Of a stretch of DNA of 64,000 bases, positions 1 to 10,513 are shown piece after piece. Positions within the stretch are counted from its first letter, which is position 1. Each line of letters begins with the position of its first letter. Both the position numbers and the translations under genes were made by a program. The stretch comes from Omphalotus guepiniiformis. Its lineage: Eukaryota; Basidiomycota; Agaricomycetes; Agaricales; Omphalotaceae. The notes below the pieces were generated by a model. That model worked only from the letters and a program-made list of their open reading frames with translations, did not search any database and was not told the DNA's origin. The stretch lies in NCBI GenBank assembly GCA_028554645.1, contig JAQOOI010000061.1:434001-498000 (forward strand). Reading direction: 5' to 3'.

Positions 1-2403
1 ACAACGTACTTCAGAACTATGGTAAATAAATTCCACGTCCTTGTTGTCAGCTGCACCCAAGATTTGTTCCGTGTACGCGCCGAAGGAATTGATTGAAAGC
101 TCTTGAAAGTGATCCGCATGAACAGGCTGAAACAAGGTAGCGTTACATGATAAACGTTAACATTTGTCGTCATACTTCATGAATGCAACCTTACCGCTCT
201 CATCCACCAGAAAAACTGCCTCTTAAAAGATCGTTGACATCCCTCGAACCCGCATTCAATCAATGGCTCGGCCGCAGTCAAATCATCGAACGTGGCAGTA
301 GCAGGATCGAGACCGCAGAATTCGGCAATCATCTTAACTGTCTCTGCTCGTTTTCTGGCATACCTGAATTGCTGAGGGGTCCATGGATAAGACTTGAATC
401 CAGCAAAAGGGTCAAATAGCTCCAAGTCGACATGCTTAGGCCGATAGTTGGCCAGAGCTGCGGGACCTGAATGTTTTCGATGATGAAAGAACATCCGAGG
501 GTACCAAAAGTATTCGGGGCATTCGGTATCCGCGCAATCAAATAGAGACGTCGCGAGATGCAAATCCGCAAAGGTGGCATCGGGCACTTCCTCCCGGAAC
601 GCATCCATTAGCTCCTTTTCTTTAGCTTCTCTCCAACCATCGATCATAGCGGGTAAGGTGTCTGCGAGAATTTCAGAAAAACCATCCTTTTTAAGTTCTT
701 GATCGACTGGGGTACACCAAATGATTTGGTCAAACAATTCGCTGGCGAAGATATCTCCAATGCTTGGTAGAGGCTGATGGAGACGAGTCTCACAAAATTT
801 GTCGTACACGGACTTCAGAAGAGTATACCGTGCGTGTAAAACCTTCTTTTTCTCGATCCTGAGGCGTTCAGCTTTTTCCTTTTGCAGAAAATTCACCAGT
901 GGTGGCTTGATAAGTGCCCATTCTGAATTGACGACCGTTCAGTACGATTAAACGTTACCAAACCTCCCACTCACTCCGATCTGTAAGCTTTGTAGCTTGG
1001 TAAACCATTTTGTGCGTAGAAAAGTTGTCGCCAGGTGCCGGTCTGGCCATTATTCGCCGAGCCTCATCGGCCCAACCGATCTCATCAAGCTTAGCCAACA
1101 CACTATGCACACCATTAATATCGAGTCAGAAGCAACAAGAAAGATTTCATAATGTCTCACTCTTCGCGACGTTCCTTGCGTGCGTTTTCCAAGGCCAGTT
1201 CACGATCCTTGAGTTGTTGCTTATGCCACTGCCTGCAAAGCCCGATGTGCTACCGAAGGTTATTAGAATACTAGTGAATTCAAATCGTCATTGTTTCCGT
1301 ACAGCTTCGAATGCGGCCATCTCATTCCGACGTTGAATCCACCAGGCATTCTTGTTGCCGGTCATGATTGCATTGCAATACTCCGATATATATTGATTTA
1401 TCTGGGAAGGCTTGAGTCGTGTATTGTGATACGCTGAACGAAAACGTGTAATTCAGAATGAGATTCACGACGAGAGAAAATTTGCCTTACGCCGACCCGC
1501 ATACCCAGGACTCCGTGTCAGTATCTCAGAAAGCACGCGAGTTGGCACTGCTGAGAGTCCATTTTCCTTGCAATAAATAGCCGCGTCAGCAAAAGTATAA
1601 GTAGAGAGACTGCAAATGATCGTTTAGTATACCGCTATAAGGTTGTGAAAGCCAGGAGTCGTACTCTGTAGGACGACACTTCTTGCAGCAACGCATGCGA
1701 AATTCCCAAATTATATCATCGCAGGATTTGCTCAAGCAGATCTGAGAATTGGGTAAGGATAATGAAAAATAAATAAACTTGTCAAGATAGAACTTACATG
1801 GCAGTGAGGGTCAAACATGAGATTGATATACTGCGGCACGTTAATGTCCGTCGGAAGTGGAGGAAGACCTTCGTAATTCGCAAGCGCCGCCTTCCAGATG
1901 AACTCTGATGATCTAGTCATCAGTATACTTCGAAGCGCTTTCGAAGTTCGGGAAAGGCGCAGGATGTCCAGAGGTTGCAAATAGCAAAAGATCTGTCACG
2001 GAATGAGTCCAATCACGAAGCCAACGAATGTCTAAGAACATACCTGAATTATAACTTCCATTGGTACATCTGTGACAAGTCTATTCAAGAACCCAAGCTT
2101 CCCCCTAATATTCTTGAATCTTTTGTCAGCAGGAACGACTTTGCCTGACCGCTTAGTAGGACTTTTCTTCGCCTTCGTCTGAGCTACGCGTTTAGGACCC
2201 GACGTATTCCGGATTCGCTTCTTGTCATGTGCATCGTCTTCCTCGTCTGACGTTTCCTGGCGTGCGCGCTTAGAACCACTCGCAGAGGGTTGAAGGTCTT
2301 CATCCACGTCTGATTCCTTTTGCAAACTAGCTTCAAGCTGAGTCTGCTCTATTTTGCTGCTCTCTCGTCTCTTCGCTTGTAATCGTAAAGAGGACCGTGC
2401 CAT
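1..2403 (-). CDS. F-box protein, copy 1 (3' end beyond window)
   Basis: This multi-exon minus-strand gene starts at the ATG at 2403. Exon 1 encodes a basic, Lys/Ser-rich N-terminus followed by VTDVPMEVIIQ. It splices near 2041 to IFCYLQPLDILRLSRTSKAL, so the F-box motif is split by an intron. LPPLP and MFD motifs and a Cys-rich stretch (MRCCKKC) follow. The long last visible exon (about 896-190) encodes a helical, Trp-rich region containing FASELFDQIIWCTP and CGLDPATATFDDL. A further exon appears to run off the left edge (VHADHFQELSINSF). F-box proteins normally recruit substrates to SCF ubiquitin ligases; the substrate is unknown. A close paralogue with the same exon order lies at about 46.3-48.65 kb, so the family is locally expanded. 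The F-box call is good; exact exon ends in the middle are uncertain. Confidence 0.75.
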
Positions 2404-2473
2404 TTCGATTTGTTGGTTGAAGTGAATGTAAAACAGGCAAAAACTCCTATTGTTTTTCCGGCGAAAAAATTTC

Positions 2474-2491
2474 TCGCGCTTATGTCACGTG
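2474..2491 (-). promoter_or_regulatory. TCGCGC + GTCACGTG module upstream of F-box gene 1
   Basis: TCGCGC at 2474-2479 is followed by GTCACGTG at 2484-2491, about 70-90 bp upstream of the F-box gene 1 ATG. The same two words occur in the same order and at similar distance upstream of F-box gene 2. CACGTG is the E-box bound by bHLH factors. A regulatory role is inferred only from this conservation. Confidence 0.4.
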
Positions 2492-2638
2492 TGGGTCATG
2501 TGGTAGTGTAATGAGTCATCTTGTTGTCCAGCTTTGTTCTTGCCCAGACGAAACCTTGCTCAGGGTGATGTAACTCAACAACCTTCAGCTTGCCTCAATA
2601 TTTTAGCTGGCTATTCTTCAGATTAGAATCTATTCAGA

Positions 2639-2999
2639 ATGTCAGAAACCGCTTGCGGCGACATTTGCGGTCTCTGCATAGTCGGTCTGTGTGATGTCTT
2701 TGCAGGAGCTCTGCTGGATTTCATTTCTCTTCGTGCGTTCCAATTCATCTTCCGAAGAGCTTTGGCTCATAGATTTCTCCAAAATAGGTCACAGTTGTAT
2801 AGAAACTATGTGCTCCTGTTCTTGTTGTTCATGCTCATGCTCGTTCAAGAAGAGAAGAGACAATGGAGATGAACGTGATGACTCCGATACGCAGTCTGAG
2901 CATGAATCGTCAGAGCGGCAACCATTGCTCAATGCAGGGGAGCAACCTGGCTTACATCCATCGATGAGTCCTGCTTTGAAGGCACCCACCAAGTCGTAG
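2639..2999 (+). CDS. Small Cys-rich protein with acidic dileucine tail
   Basis: Two exons (2639-2732 and 2788-2999) joined across a 55 nt GT-AG intron give 101 aa. The N-terminal half contains SETACGDICGLCIVGLCDVF, a hydrophobic Cys-containing stretch. A dense cysteine cluster (CSCSCCSCSC) follows the splice. The hydrophilic tail contains SERQPLLN, which resembles an acidic dileucine sorting signal. The Cys cluster beside a hydrophobic segment suggests a palmitoylated or membrane-attached protein, but that is inference. I know of similar small proteins in mushroom genomes but cannot name a function. The intron choice rests on frame and length; an alternative acceptor at 2772 would also keep frame but gives a 40 nt intron. 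Confidence 0.55.
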
Positions 3000-3860
3000 C
3001 TTGAGGTGTTCTGAGGTGAGGCGTGCTTAACCTGGTGTTTCCTCGGCTCAACTCAACTACTTTTTCTGAGAATTATTGGGACTCTCGTCCCGCTTGCTTG
3101 GCTTTGCTCCTAGTAAATTATTCGCGCTGTATCTATATATCACTGAAGTGCCTCTTTCCGGATGTTTGGCTCGCCTGGGGTGGTACTTCCGAACCACAAT
3201 CGAGGATATGTGCCGCGATGGTATGCTTGCTAATAATCTCGCTCTACAACCTTGCACATCTGCATCTGACCACTCGTACGCTGGGATATTAGAGCCTTGC
3301 AAATATTTGGGCTTTGCGACTTTTGAGGTGTTTGCTCACTTGGGCTTCGCGACTTTGCCATACCTGTACCATACGGTGCTACCTCCCGCTCGAGCCACCC
3401 ATCGCGCTGAAATGATTGGGTACCAACGGTGCTGCCGATAGCCCTCTCTTAATCAGGTGTTCACGATTTTTGAGATCTTCACGTTGACTATGTGGGCTCT
3501 TTTGGAGAAGTAGATCCAGCCTTCACGGCGTTTCTGCTGGTAGTCGAAGACTGCCTGAATGTGGACAAGGAGAGATAGATATCTGAATTATCAGATATTG
3601 GTTTCTTGACGTAGAAAATATGATATATCTGCTCTTTGGCAACAACATGCTTCACAGAATAACCACAATGTCAGATAATTGTTACAATCCGTGAGGAGAA
3701 CAACGTTTGACATCGATTATCGTGGTTCATCTATGTATGCCTTTGCAAATGGAATGAAACGCCTACCCTAAAGTAACTCGTGACTGCCACTGAGATAGTG
3801 ACCTCCAAAATTTTTATCGCTGCAGTTTTACGCTTTCTTTTTTCTCCCATCCACAGAAAA
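3000..3860. other. Intergenic stretch
   Basis: No convincing gene. ORFs around 3023-3441 show no recognisable protein and mixed codon use. A perfect inverted repeat lies near 3581-3600 (ATATCTGA, 4 nt loop, TCAGATAT). The pyrimidine-rich stretch at 3830-3855 is the likely EF1B-gamma promoter or leader. Confidence 0.4.
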
Positions 3861-5535
3861 ATGTCAATTGGCACTCTCTACACTGTTCCTCCGCAGGCCA
3901 AGGGCAAAATTGTATGTGAATTACTCGCTTTTATCGACGTCCTTTGTGCTTTGTCTTATGCGATCGATAACTTAGATCAGGGCAGCAGCCGCCTTTGGTG
4001 GTGTAACTCTTGACCCTACTCCCAGTGACTACGTTCACTTCGATACAAACAAGAAACCTGAATATCTTGCTAAATTCCCGCATGGAAAGATTCCCTCTCT
4101 GGAAGGAAAGAATGGGTTCAAGCTCTTTGAGGGTGTTCCTATCGCACGATATGGTGAGTCATCGGCTTTTGAGATCGGTTTTCTAATCGCACATTTGCGT
4201 TCTGTGATGAGATGTATATCTTTTTCAGTTATCCCTGTCTTAATTCTATGTCGAGATCTATTGAAAATCTGATTTTTATCTTCTTATCACTTGCTTTTGA
4301 TCCTGAAACTTACTTCCTGATGTTTTAGTTGCCGGACTTGCCCCCAACTCTGGTCTTTTGGGAAGCAGCCCTGAGGAGACTGCTCTCGTAGACCAGTGGA
4401 CTCACCTTGCTGAGAATGAGATCGATATCTTCACAGATCTCATTCGGCAGTTAACCACTGGTGTCCTCCCATACAATAAACCCGTATGCCTCCTTCGCAT
4501 CCAGCTTCGTTACACCGTACTCATCTTGTTCAGGCCCACAACACCCTTCTTGAGCGTCAAGCACGTACACTCGGAACATTCGACAAATACCTCACCGAAA
4601 ACACCTTCCTCGTTGGCGAACGCATCACCCTTGCTGATCTCGCTCTAGCCGCTATCATCCAACGCGGTGTCAGCCTCACCATCGACGCCTCCGTCCGCGC
4701 CAAGTTCCCACAAGTCATCCGTCACCTCGAGACTGTCGTCAATCAGCCGAAAGTCAAGGAGATTTATGGGCCGATCGAGTATGTTGAGAAGGGCATTCAA
4801 TTCGTGCCTCCTGCTAAGGAGAAGAAGGAGAAGGAGCCCAAGGCTCCAGCCGCTCCCAAGGAGAAGAAGCCTAAAGCCAAGGAAGACGATGATGAAGATG
4901 AACCTCTCGTTCCCGAAGAGCCCAAGGCCAAAAACCCACTCGATGACCTCCCCAAGTCCACCTTCAACCTCGAAGACTGGAAGCGGGCGTACTCTAACCT
5001 TGATACCCGTGGTGCCGGTGGTGCCATTGAGTGGTTCTACAAGAAGTATGTGTTGCTTTACCAACATCTACGAGTCGATTTAACGAACGGCTTTGTTATC
5101 CCAGCTTTGACGCAGAAGGGTTCTCCGTCTGGAGAGTAGACTTCAAGTACAACAGCGAGCTCACGCAGACGTTCATGTCCTCGAACCAGATCGGCGGGTT
5201 CTTTAACCGTCTTGAGGCTTCCCGCAAGTACCTTTTCGGCTCCGTTGGTGTACTTGGCAAGTCCAACGACTCGGTGATTTCTGGTACCCTCATTGCTCGT
5301 GGTCAGGCTATCGAGCCTGTCGTGAACGTTGCGCCTGATTGGGAGTCATACACGTATTCCAAGATTGACCTCTCCGATGCTGCGCAGAAGGAGTTCTTTG
5401 AGGGCGCCTTGGCTTGGGATTTGAAGGTCGATGGGAAGGAGTGGGCTGATGGAAAGAACGTGAGTTTGTTATACATACACTTGTTGATGCGTGAGGCTGA
5501 TTTCTATCTTCTGTTTCCCCTTACAGTTCAAATAA
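3861..5535 (+). CDS. Translation elongation factor 1-gamma (EF1B-gamma)
   Basis: Six exons (3861-3911, 3976-4153, 4329-4483, 4534-5045, 5105-5459, 5527-5535) give 419 aa, the usual length for this family. Residues 1 to about 210 form the GST-like half (MSIGTLYTVPPQAKGK; KFPHGKIPSLEG; later FLVGERITLADLALA). A Lys/Glu-rich linker at about 215-260 precedes the EF1G domain (KSTFNLEDWKRAYSN, EWFYK, FDAEGFSVWRVDFKYN, SNQIGGFFNRLEASRKY). The last exon adds only FK before the stop. The protein is the structural subunit of the eEF1B complex that recharges eEF1A with GTP in the cytosol. Summed exon length is divisible by three and every junction is GT-AG. Confidence 0.95.
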
Positions 5536-8259
5536 ACGACGGCACTCAATACACCGTTTGTTTCCCCTTGACCGTTCTTCCTCGCTTGTTAGAATCTCCT
5601 ATTCATATTATTTTTTCATTTCTCTCTGCTTTAGCGATGTGGCGATTCTCGTGCAGTTTCTGCTCGCATTTGTTTATACTGTGCTTACTCCTGGTGGTGT
5701 TGTTGTTTGAATAAAAGTAAAAGAGAAGTGCAAAAAAATTCCTAGGACGGATGCAGGCAAGCCGACAAGGTCTGACAGGAAGTCATCGCAGAGTTTGGAT
5801 TCATAGCATTGTAATGAAGTAGCTCTGCAACGTGAGACCGTTGAAATTATACGATCCTCGGCTGCTATGGACGCGTTTCTCTGCATTTGAAACTACAGGA
5901 AATATACACAGCACGGAGCACGCCATTCTTCATACACGACTCCAATCCGCCCCACACGTCCAGAGAATTCAGCTAGCCACAAAAAAAAGAACATGTCAGT
6001 ACTTCGTTCGCACAGAACATGAAGAAGTTTAAGAACGAGGATCAGAAATGTTACGAAAGTCTCGACATGGGTGTTAAGACAGGGATAACTGAAAGGTTAC
6101 ACTCTCATCATAAAAGGGAAGTGGGGTGAGCGGAGAAAATGGTGGTAGATATACTGGTAGCATCACAGCGAAGATGCCTTGGGGAATAAACCAAAAGTGA
6201 CAATATGCTCACCGTGAATGTACATGTCGCAAATACCGCGTGTTCACTGGCGGAGGTCCCAGGCTCTCGGCAACTGGCGTCGTCAATAGGGTTTCTATGC
6301 GCAACGAACGCCCAGGGGAAAGCGAGTACCAAAACCTCACTGTGAAACGCGAGTACACATGTTAGCATATATGCGCGACCGTTAACCAAACATTGAAGGG
6401 GAAAATTTATCTCAGAGAATGTATATTTTCGACCTGAAGATTAAGACAGGGATAACTGAAAGAGTAAATCTCATCATAGAGCATCGACGCAAAGCGAAGA
6501 AAGAGTGCAAGCAGGGACAAAGAAGCAAAGAAAAAATCGAAAAAAATGGACAGCTCACAAGTTGAAGGGGGCGGCAGTAAGAGTCTAAATCGTTGCTACC
6601 CCAGGCTCGAGCAACGAGGTTCCAGTAAAGCGTGTCTATGATAGTAGGACAGTTCTAGCACATGAAGTCAGTCTAGTTTTTTTTTTTTTTGAACGACAAA
6701 ACGACTCACAGAGCATTCGTCTTTTACCCATTATTTTACCCGACTTCAAGGCTTCTGCTTTCATTGCGGCAAGAGGTGCATTGCTTTGTATATGATGCAA
6801 AATGCACTGGAGACGAGAGACTTGAAGTGGGTAATGCCAAGAGTCCAGGACTGAGCAAAGTAGAGAAATTGAAGGGTGCAGCAAAGATACGGTGATTGAG
6901 GGCAGGTCAATCGGCAGTGTCCGGCACGCCGGCGACTTCGGCTCACTCTCAGCGTTTTAATCGGAGATTTGACGGGCTTGGTACCTCTTGTACTGCTAAT
7001 AGCGCTGTAGGAGCCCTACGCGCTGGAATTTACCAGTTTCGAAGACAAGTGACACGCTCTAGGCTCTGAGATTCCTATCTCATTGAAGGCACAACTGATG
7101 CGCTTCAAGAACGAGAGACTAGCCAGTGTTGGTAGCTATGACTTTCGGGATCGGGGATTCAGGCAGACGTATGTTTATTGTATTATCACTACTAAGATGA
7201 TGCTAAGGTTACTGATAGATATCTGAATTTCCTGAAACTACCATAGGATTATGGGTTCCTGTACGGCCCGCGTATGCCTGCACTCACTGGGATAATCTTT
7301 CCTACGCATTCAACAGCAGCTGTAGACATCTCACAGAAAATGATGTACGTTCGATGCGTACAGCTATTAGCCATTCAATCAAACCAATGTTAGCGTCCTT
7401 ATTCATCATCTTGTTCTTACTCATCCGAATCTCATCTTTTGGTTACTTACACTGACAGGTGTAGAGAAATGATTGAATTGGGGCGGCACCCGGAACTCAT
7501 TGGACGTTCACAGCCAAGCTGTAGCCAAGTCGCATGAAATGCGGGTCCGAAATACAGCAAATCATGTACTTTGTATGATGCCGGCACCCTGAAGCGTGGC
7601 TTGAATTGCATGGCTGGTATCAATTTATTTCGTGCCCCCAACTGAATGCCCACTACGGTGCCCACCTATAGGCGGGTTACATGGATCGGATCTCACCGCA
7701 GAAGGGCGCAATCAGGCCTGATTTGCTCTCATTTTCCGGCCTGGGATGATAAGCGGGGTACTGCGGGGTATCGGACAATATTTTAAGAACGGATAATTTT
7801 ACTGGTCCCGTCAACTGGCCGGTGAGCATTCAAATTGATATTCATTATTGGGTCCCCCCTCCAACCAGTGCACTCAAATCATGGATTGGGTCCCGAAGAA
7901 CTCGGGAACACTGAAACAACTACTCCTGGCTTCAAGAGATTTACTAGCATTGAGATGTAGCCCTGCTGTGGAGACTACGTACTCACGCTAGTGTTTCTCA
8001 GGGTCTGCAGAATACAGAACATCAGACTCTGACAGGACTCTGATAGATATCCGCTATTTTACTGTACATTGAATATCAAATATACGATAGGCTTCCAAGG
8101 CTACGATAGGTCAGAGCTATGTACCCCCGAGCCATATCTCTGCTATTAATGGCGCCGCACTGCGCGCACGTGGACGTAATATACAGGGTTGCCACAACCC
8201 GCTTTCATATATCTACATGGATAAAGAGATCTCTCATTTCCTCGCCCTTCTTTTTATCA
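5536..8259. other. Long gene-poor stretch
   Basis: This 2.7 kb stretch has only short ORFs on both strands and none resembles a known protein. It should include the EF1B-gamma 3' UTR. It holds a short direct repeat (listed separately), a T-tract at about 6679-6690 and a recurring GATAGATATC word (near 3576, 7215 and 8041). No tRNA or rRNA gene was recognised. Confidence 0.4.
6073..6481. repeat. Dispersed direct repeat of about 42 bp
   Basis: Two imperfect copies start at about 6074 and 6441. Both contain TTAAGACAGGGATAACTGAA followed, after a few variable bases, by TCTCATCATA. They are 367 bp apart in the gene-poor region downstream of EF1B-gamma. No function can be assigned. Confidence 0.5.
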
Positions 8260-10075
8260 ATGTCAGAAGAGGACCAGTTCATAAGTCTCTACATAGCCAA
8301 CCTCATACCTCTTCGCGTTTGTTGTAAGCATTTTGTCCCCATTCCTTGTGTAGCTGCTAAATCTCATGTTTTTCAAGTGGTCGGTCTTACCTGGGGGTTG
8401 CATGACTACCGTGAGCTACGATTCCGACGGGGTCCGAGATAACACACATTCTGAACTTTTGCATTAGTTGTTACGCTTGAAGACGAGGTGAGCAACTCTA
8501 GGTATGCTTACTAGAATTGATGTTGAATTTTTTCTGCTGCTTTTAAGATTAGGTACATATGGGTAAGTTCATATCCGAGTCCTTGAAAATCTCGGCAAAT
8601 GGCTAAACTTTCGAAATCAGCCGCAAAAAATGAACTTCTCAAAATTCATGTTTTTGTGGGTGCGTGCAAGTTTCTATTGAACTGACCGTCTCGTTGTTTA
8701 ATTCTAGTTAACGCAAAAAATGACAGATACGATATTACACTTTGACACTCTTACTGTTTGACGTGATTCAAATACACACCTTTGCAATACCTGGCGTAAC
8801 ATCTGACGATGTTTGCGTGGAACGATTTACATTACTTTTCACCATATCATGCAACATTCTGATCCCCTGGTGAACCTTCAAGTTGCGTGGCGATGGACTC
8901 CGTAATCCGAGTCGTAGGAGCTCTAAGCTTATGGTCTGTCGAAATTATCATGCAACTTCGGGTCTATGTGCTTTTCGACTGTTCGAGACGGGTAAGACTT
9001 TTGTTACTTGTTTTCCCTTGAGAATCATCAATGATCAAACTTTATCCCTTTAATGACCTCGCCTTAACGCTTAACGGGTGGCGTTCATGAATGTGGTCCT
9101 ATTCTTGGGGTCGATTGCGGGTTTCTTGTGGATATTGATACATAATGCTCAGAGAAGACGAGCCGTGATTGCCAGTGCTGAACAGCTGCCGCTACCAGGT
9201 TGCCCGTCTATTCATTCCGGTATCGAATGGGCGCAGTGGGTTCCAGGTGCGTTGTGACATCTTCAGATTGTCGCAAAGAGATATCTCACCTTAATTACGT
9301 CTTCTGCCAGCTACGATATACGAAGGGATACTGTTTGGGTTTGCTCTGTACAAAACTGCCAAAACGGCAACAGTGAGACTGAAAAGTCGCAACGCCCTCT
9401 CACTGTATTCATTGATACTTCGTGATAATCTATTCTATTTCTTCGGGTAAGTAGTATCAACTTCCAAACTTCTCTGCATAATCGACTAACATTATGTATT
9501 GACCTTGCGTGTTTCAAGTGTTGCATGTCTTCTGATATTCAATAACTTGATGGTAGTGGTATGTTTTTCTCAACTGCCGGAAGCAATCTTATACCACCAA
9601 CCTTCTGACAAACGGCCCTCCACTAACAGGGATTAACTCACATCCCCTGGTTTAGCTATGGGTATGGGTTCAGCTCACTTTGGAGGTTAATCTTGGCAAC
9701 TTGGCGCTAACGATTTCACTTGTACATGTATTTTCCATTCACAGACCATTTCATGCCGCAGTGGGAATACTGACCACTCGCATGTTGCTCAATATCCGGA
9801 AAGCTGCGGCGAAGACGCACATCGTCAGCGGTCTTGCAGGATCGACACTTGGGTCGAGCTCCACATCGGGTGAGATGTCCGTTGAAACATGGAAAGCGGC
9901 TTCTCGAGCAGAGCCTTCGATGTTCAACGCGATGTCGATGAGCTCCGACACCGAATGCTTTACCTTGTCAGAAGGTATCCGACCGCAAGCACAACATGAT
10001 GCAACCCTCACTACATCAGTGCAGACATCTCCGTTCCGTAATTCAAAGCGCATAAGTGTAATAGGAGTGGCTTGA
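8260..10075 (+). CDS. DUF6533-type multi-pass membrane protein
   Basis: A many-exon gene. The start is taken at the ATG at 8260 (MSEEDQFISLYIANLIPLR). The first four exons (8260-8323, 8378-8410, 8468-8487, 8548-8562) splice in frame to LVGLTWGLHDYLVTLEDEIRYIW, the signature start of this fungal family. The following exon near 8620 reads PQKMNFSKFMFLW. Later exons give GALSLWSVEIIMQLRVYVLF (about 8910-8990), a segment ending in WILIHNAQRR, and TIYEGILFGFALYKTAKT, all typical family segments. The last exon (to 10075) holds LTTRMLLNIRKAAAKTH and a Ser/Thr-rich cytosolic tail. The family is predicted to have several membrane helices and has no established function. Exons between about 8700 and 8900 are unresolved. 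The stop lies 58 bp before element 1. Confidence 0.75.
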
Positions 10076-10128
10076 GACGCTTAGTATGTAGAAGTTGAAT
10101 TTGTATCGATCAATTGCGTAGATATAAT

Positions 10129-10133
10129 AACAT
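10129..10133. repeat. Target site duplication of element 1, left (AACAT)
   Basis: AACAT immediately precedes the 5' LTR and is repeated exactly at 21239-21243 after the 3' LTR. A 5 bp duplication is normal for Ty3-type integrases. Confidence 0.95.
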
Positions 10134-10346
10134 TGTAAGGGATCTGTCCGAATTCGGACAGATACTTACATAATCTATATGTACATGTATTATGCTAAGG
10201 CTTCGCTATATGTATCGTGTCATTTTGTAGCACATGTTTCCTGTCTTTCTACTTTTCACCTTCGTACTCAAATCCAACCGATTTGGCTAGCTACGTCGAG
10301 CCTTCTAGGCTGAGTGATACAGTAAGACTTACGCTGAACTCTTACA
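10134..10346 (+). repeat. 5' LTR of element 1 (213 bp)
   Basis: Starts TGTAAGGG and ends CTTACA, with terminal inverted repeats TGTAAG/CTTACA. It is identical by eye to 21026-21238. A perfect 22 bp palindrome at 10142-10163, flanked by TGTAAG and CTTACA, fills the first 37 bp. Confidence 0.95.
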
Positions 10347-10513
10347 ATTTTTTTAGCTTCAAATATCTTGGAAATAATACGAATCGAATCACCTGTCAAA
10401 TAAGCCGCGTCATCGCAATCTGAATATATCAAGTCATCAAGAGATCGTTCCTAAGAAGTCAAAATTTAATAGCACCCGCACCAATATCGAATTCTAAACA
10501 GAAACTTTCCGAA

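Noticed and set aside
6073..6094. ACAGGGATAACTG matches a conserved large-subunit rRNA segment in both copies of the short repeat
   Set aside because: Only 13 bases and in the sense direction; matches of this length between 64 kb and rRNA are expected by chance, and the flanks do not match.
10347..10400. tRNA primer site or self-primer after the 5' LTR of element 1
   Set aside because: The bases after the LTR match neither a tRNA 3' end that I can recognise nor a complementary segment in the LTR.
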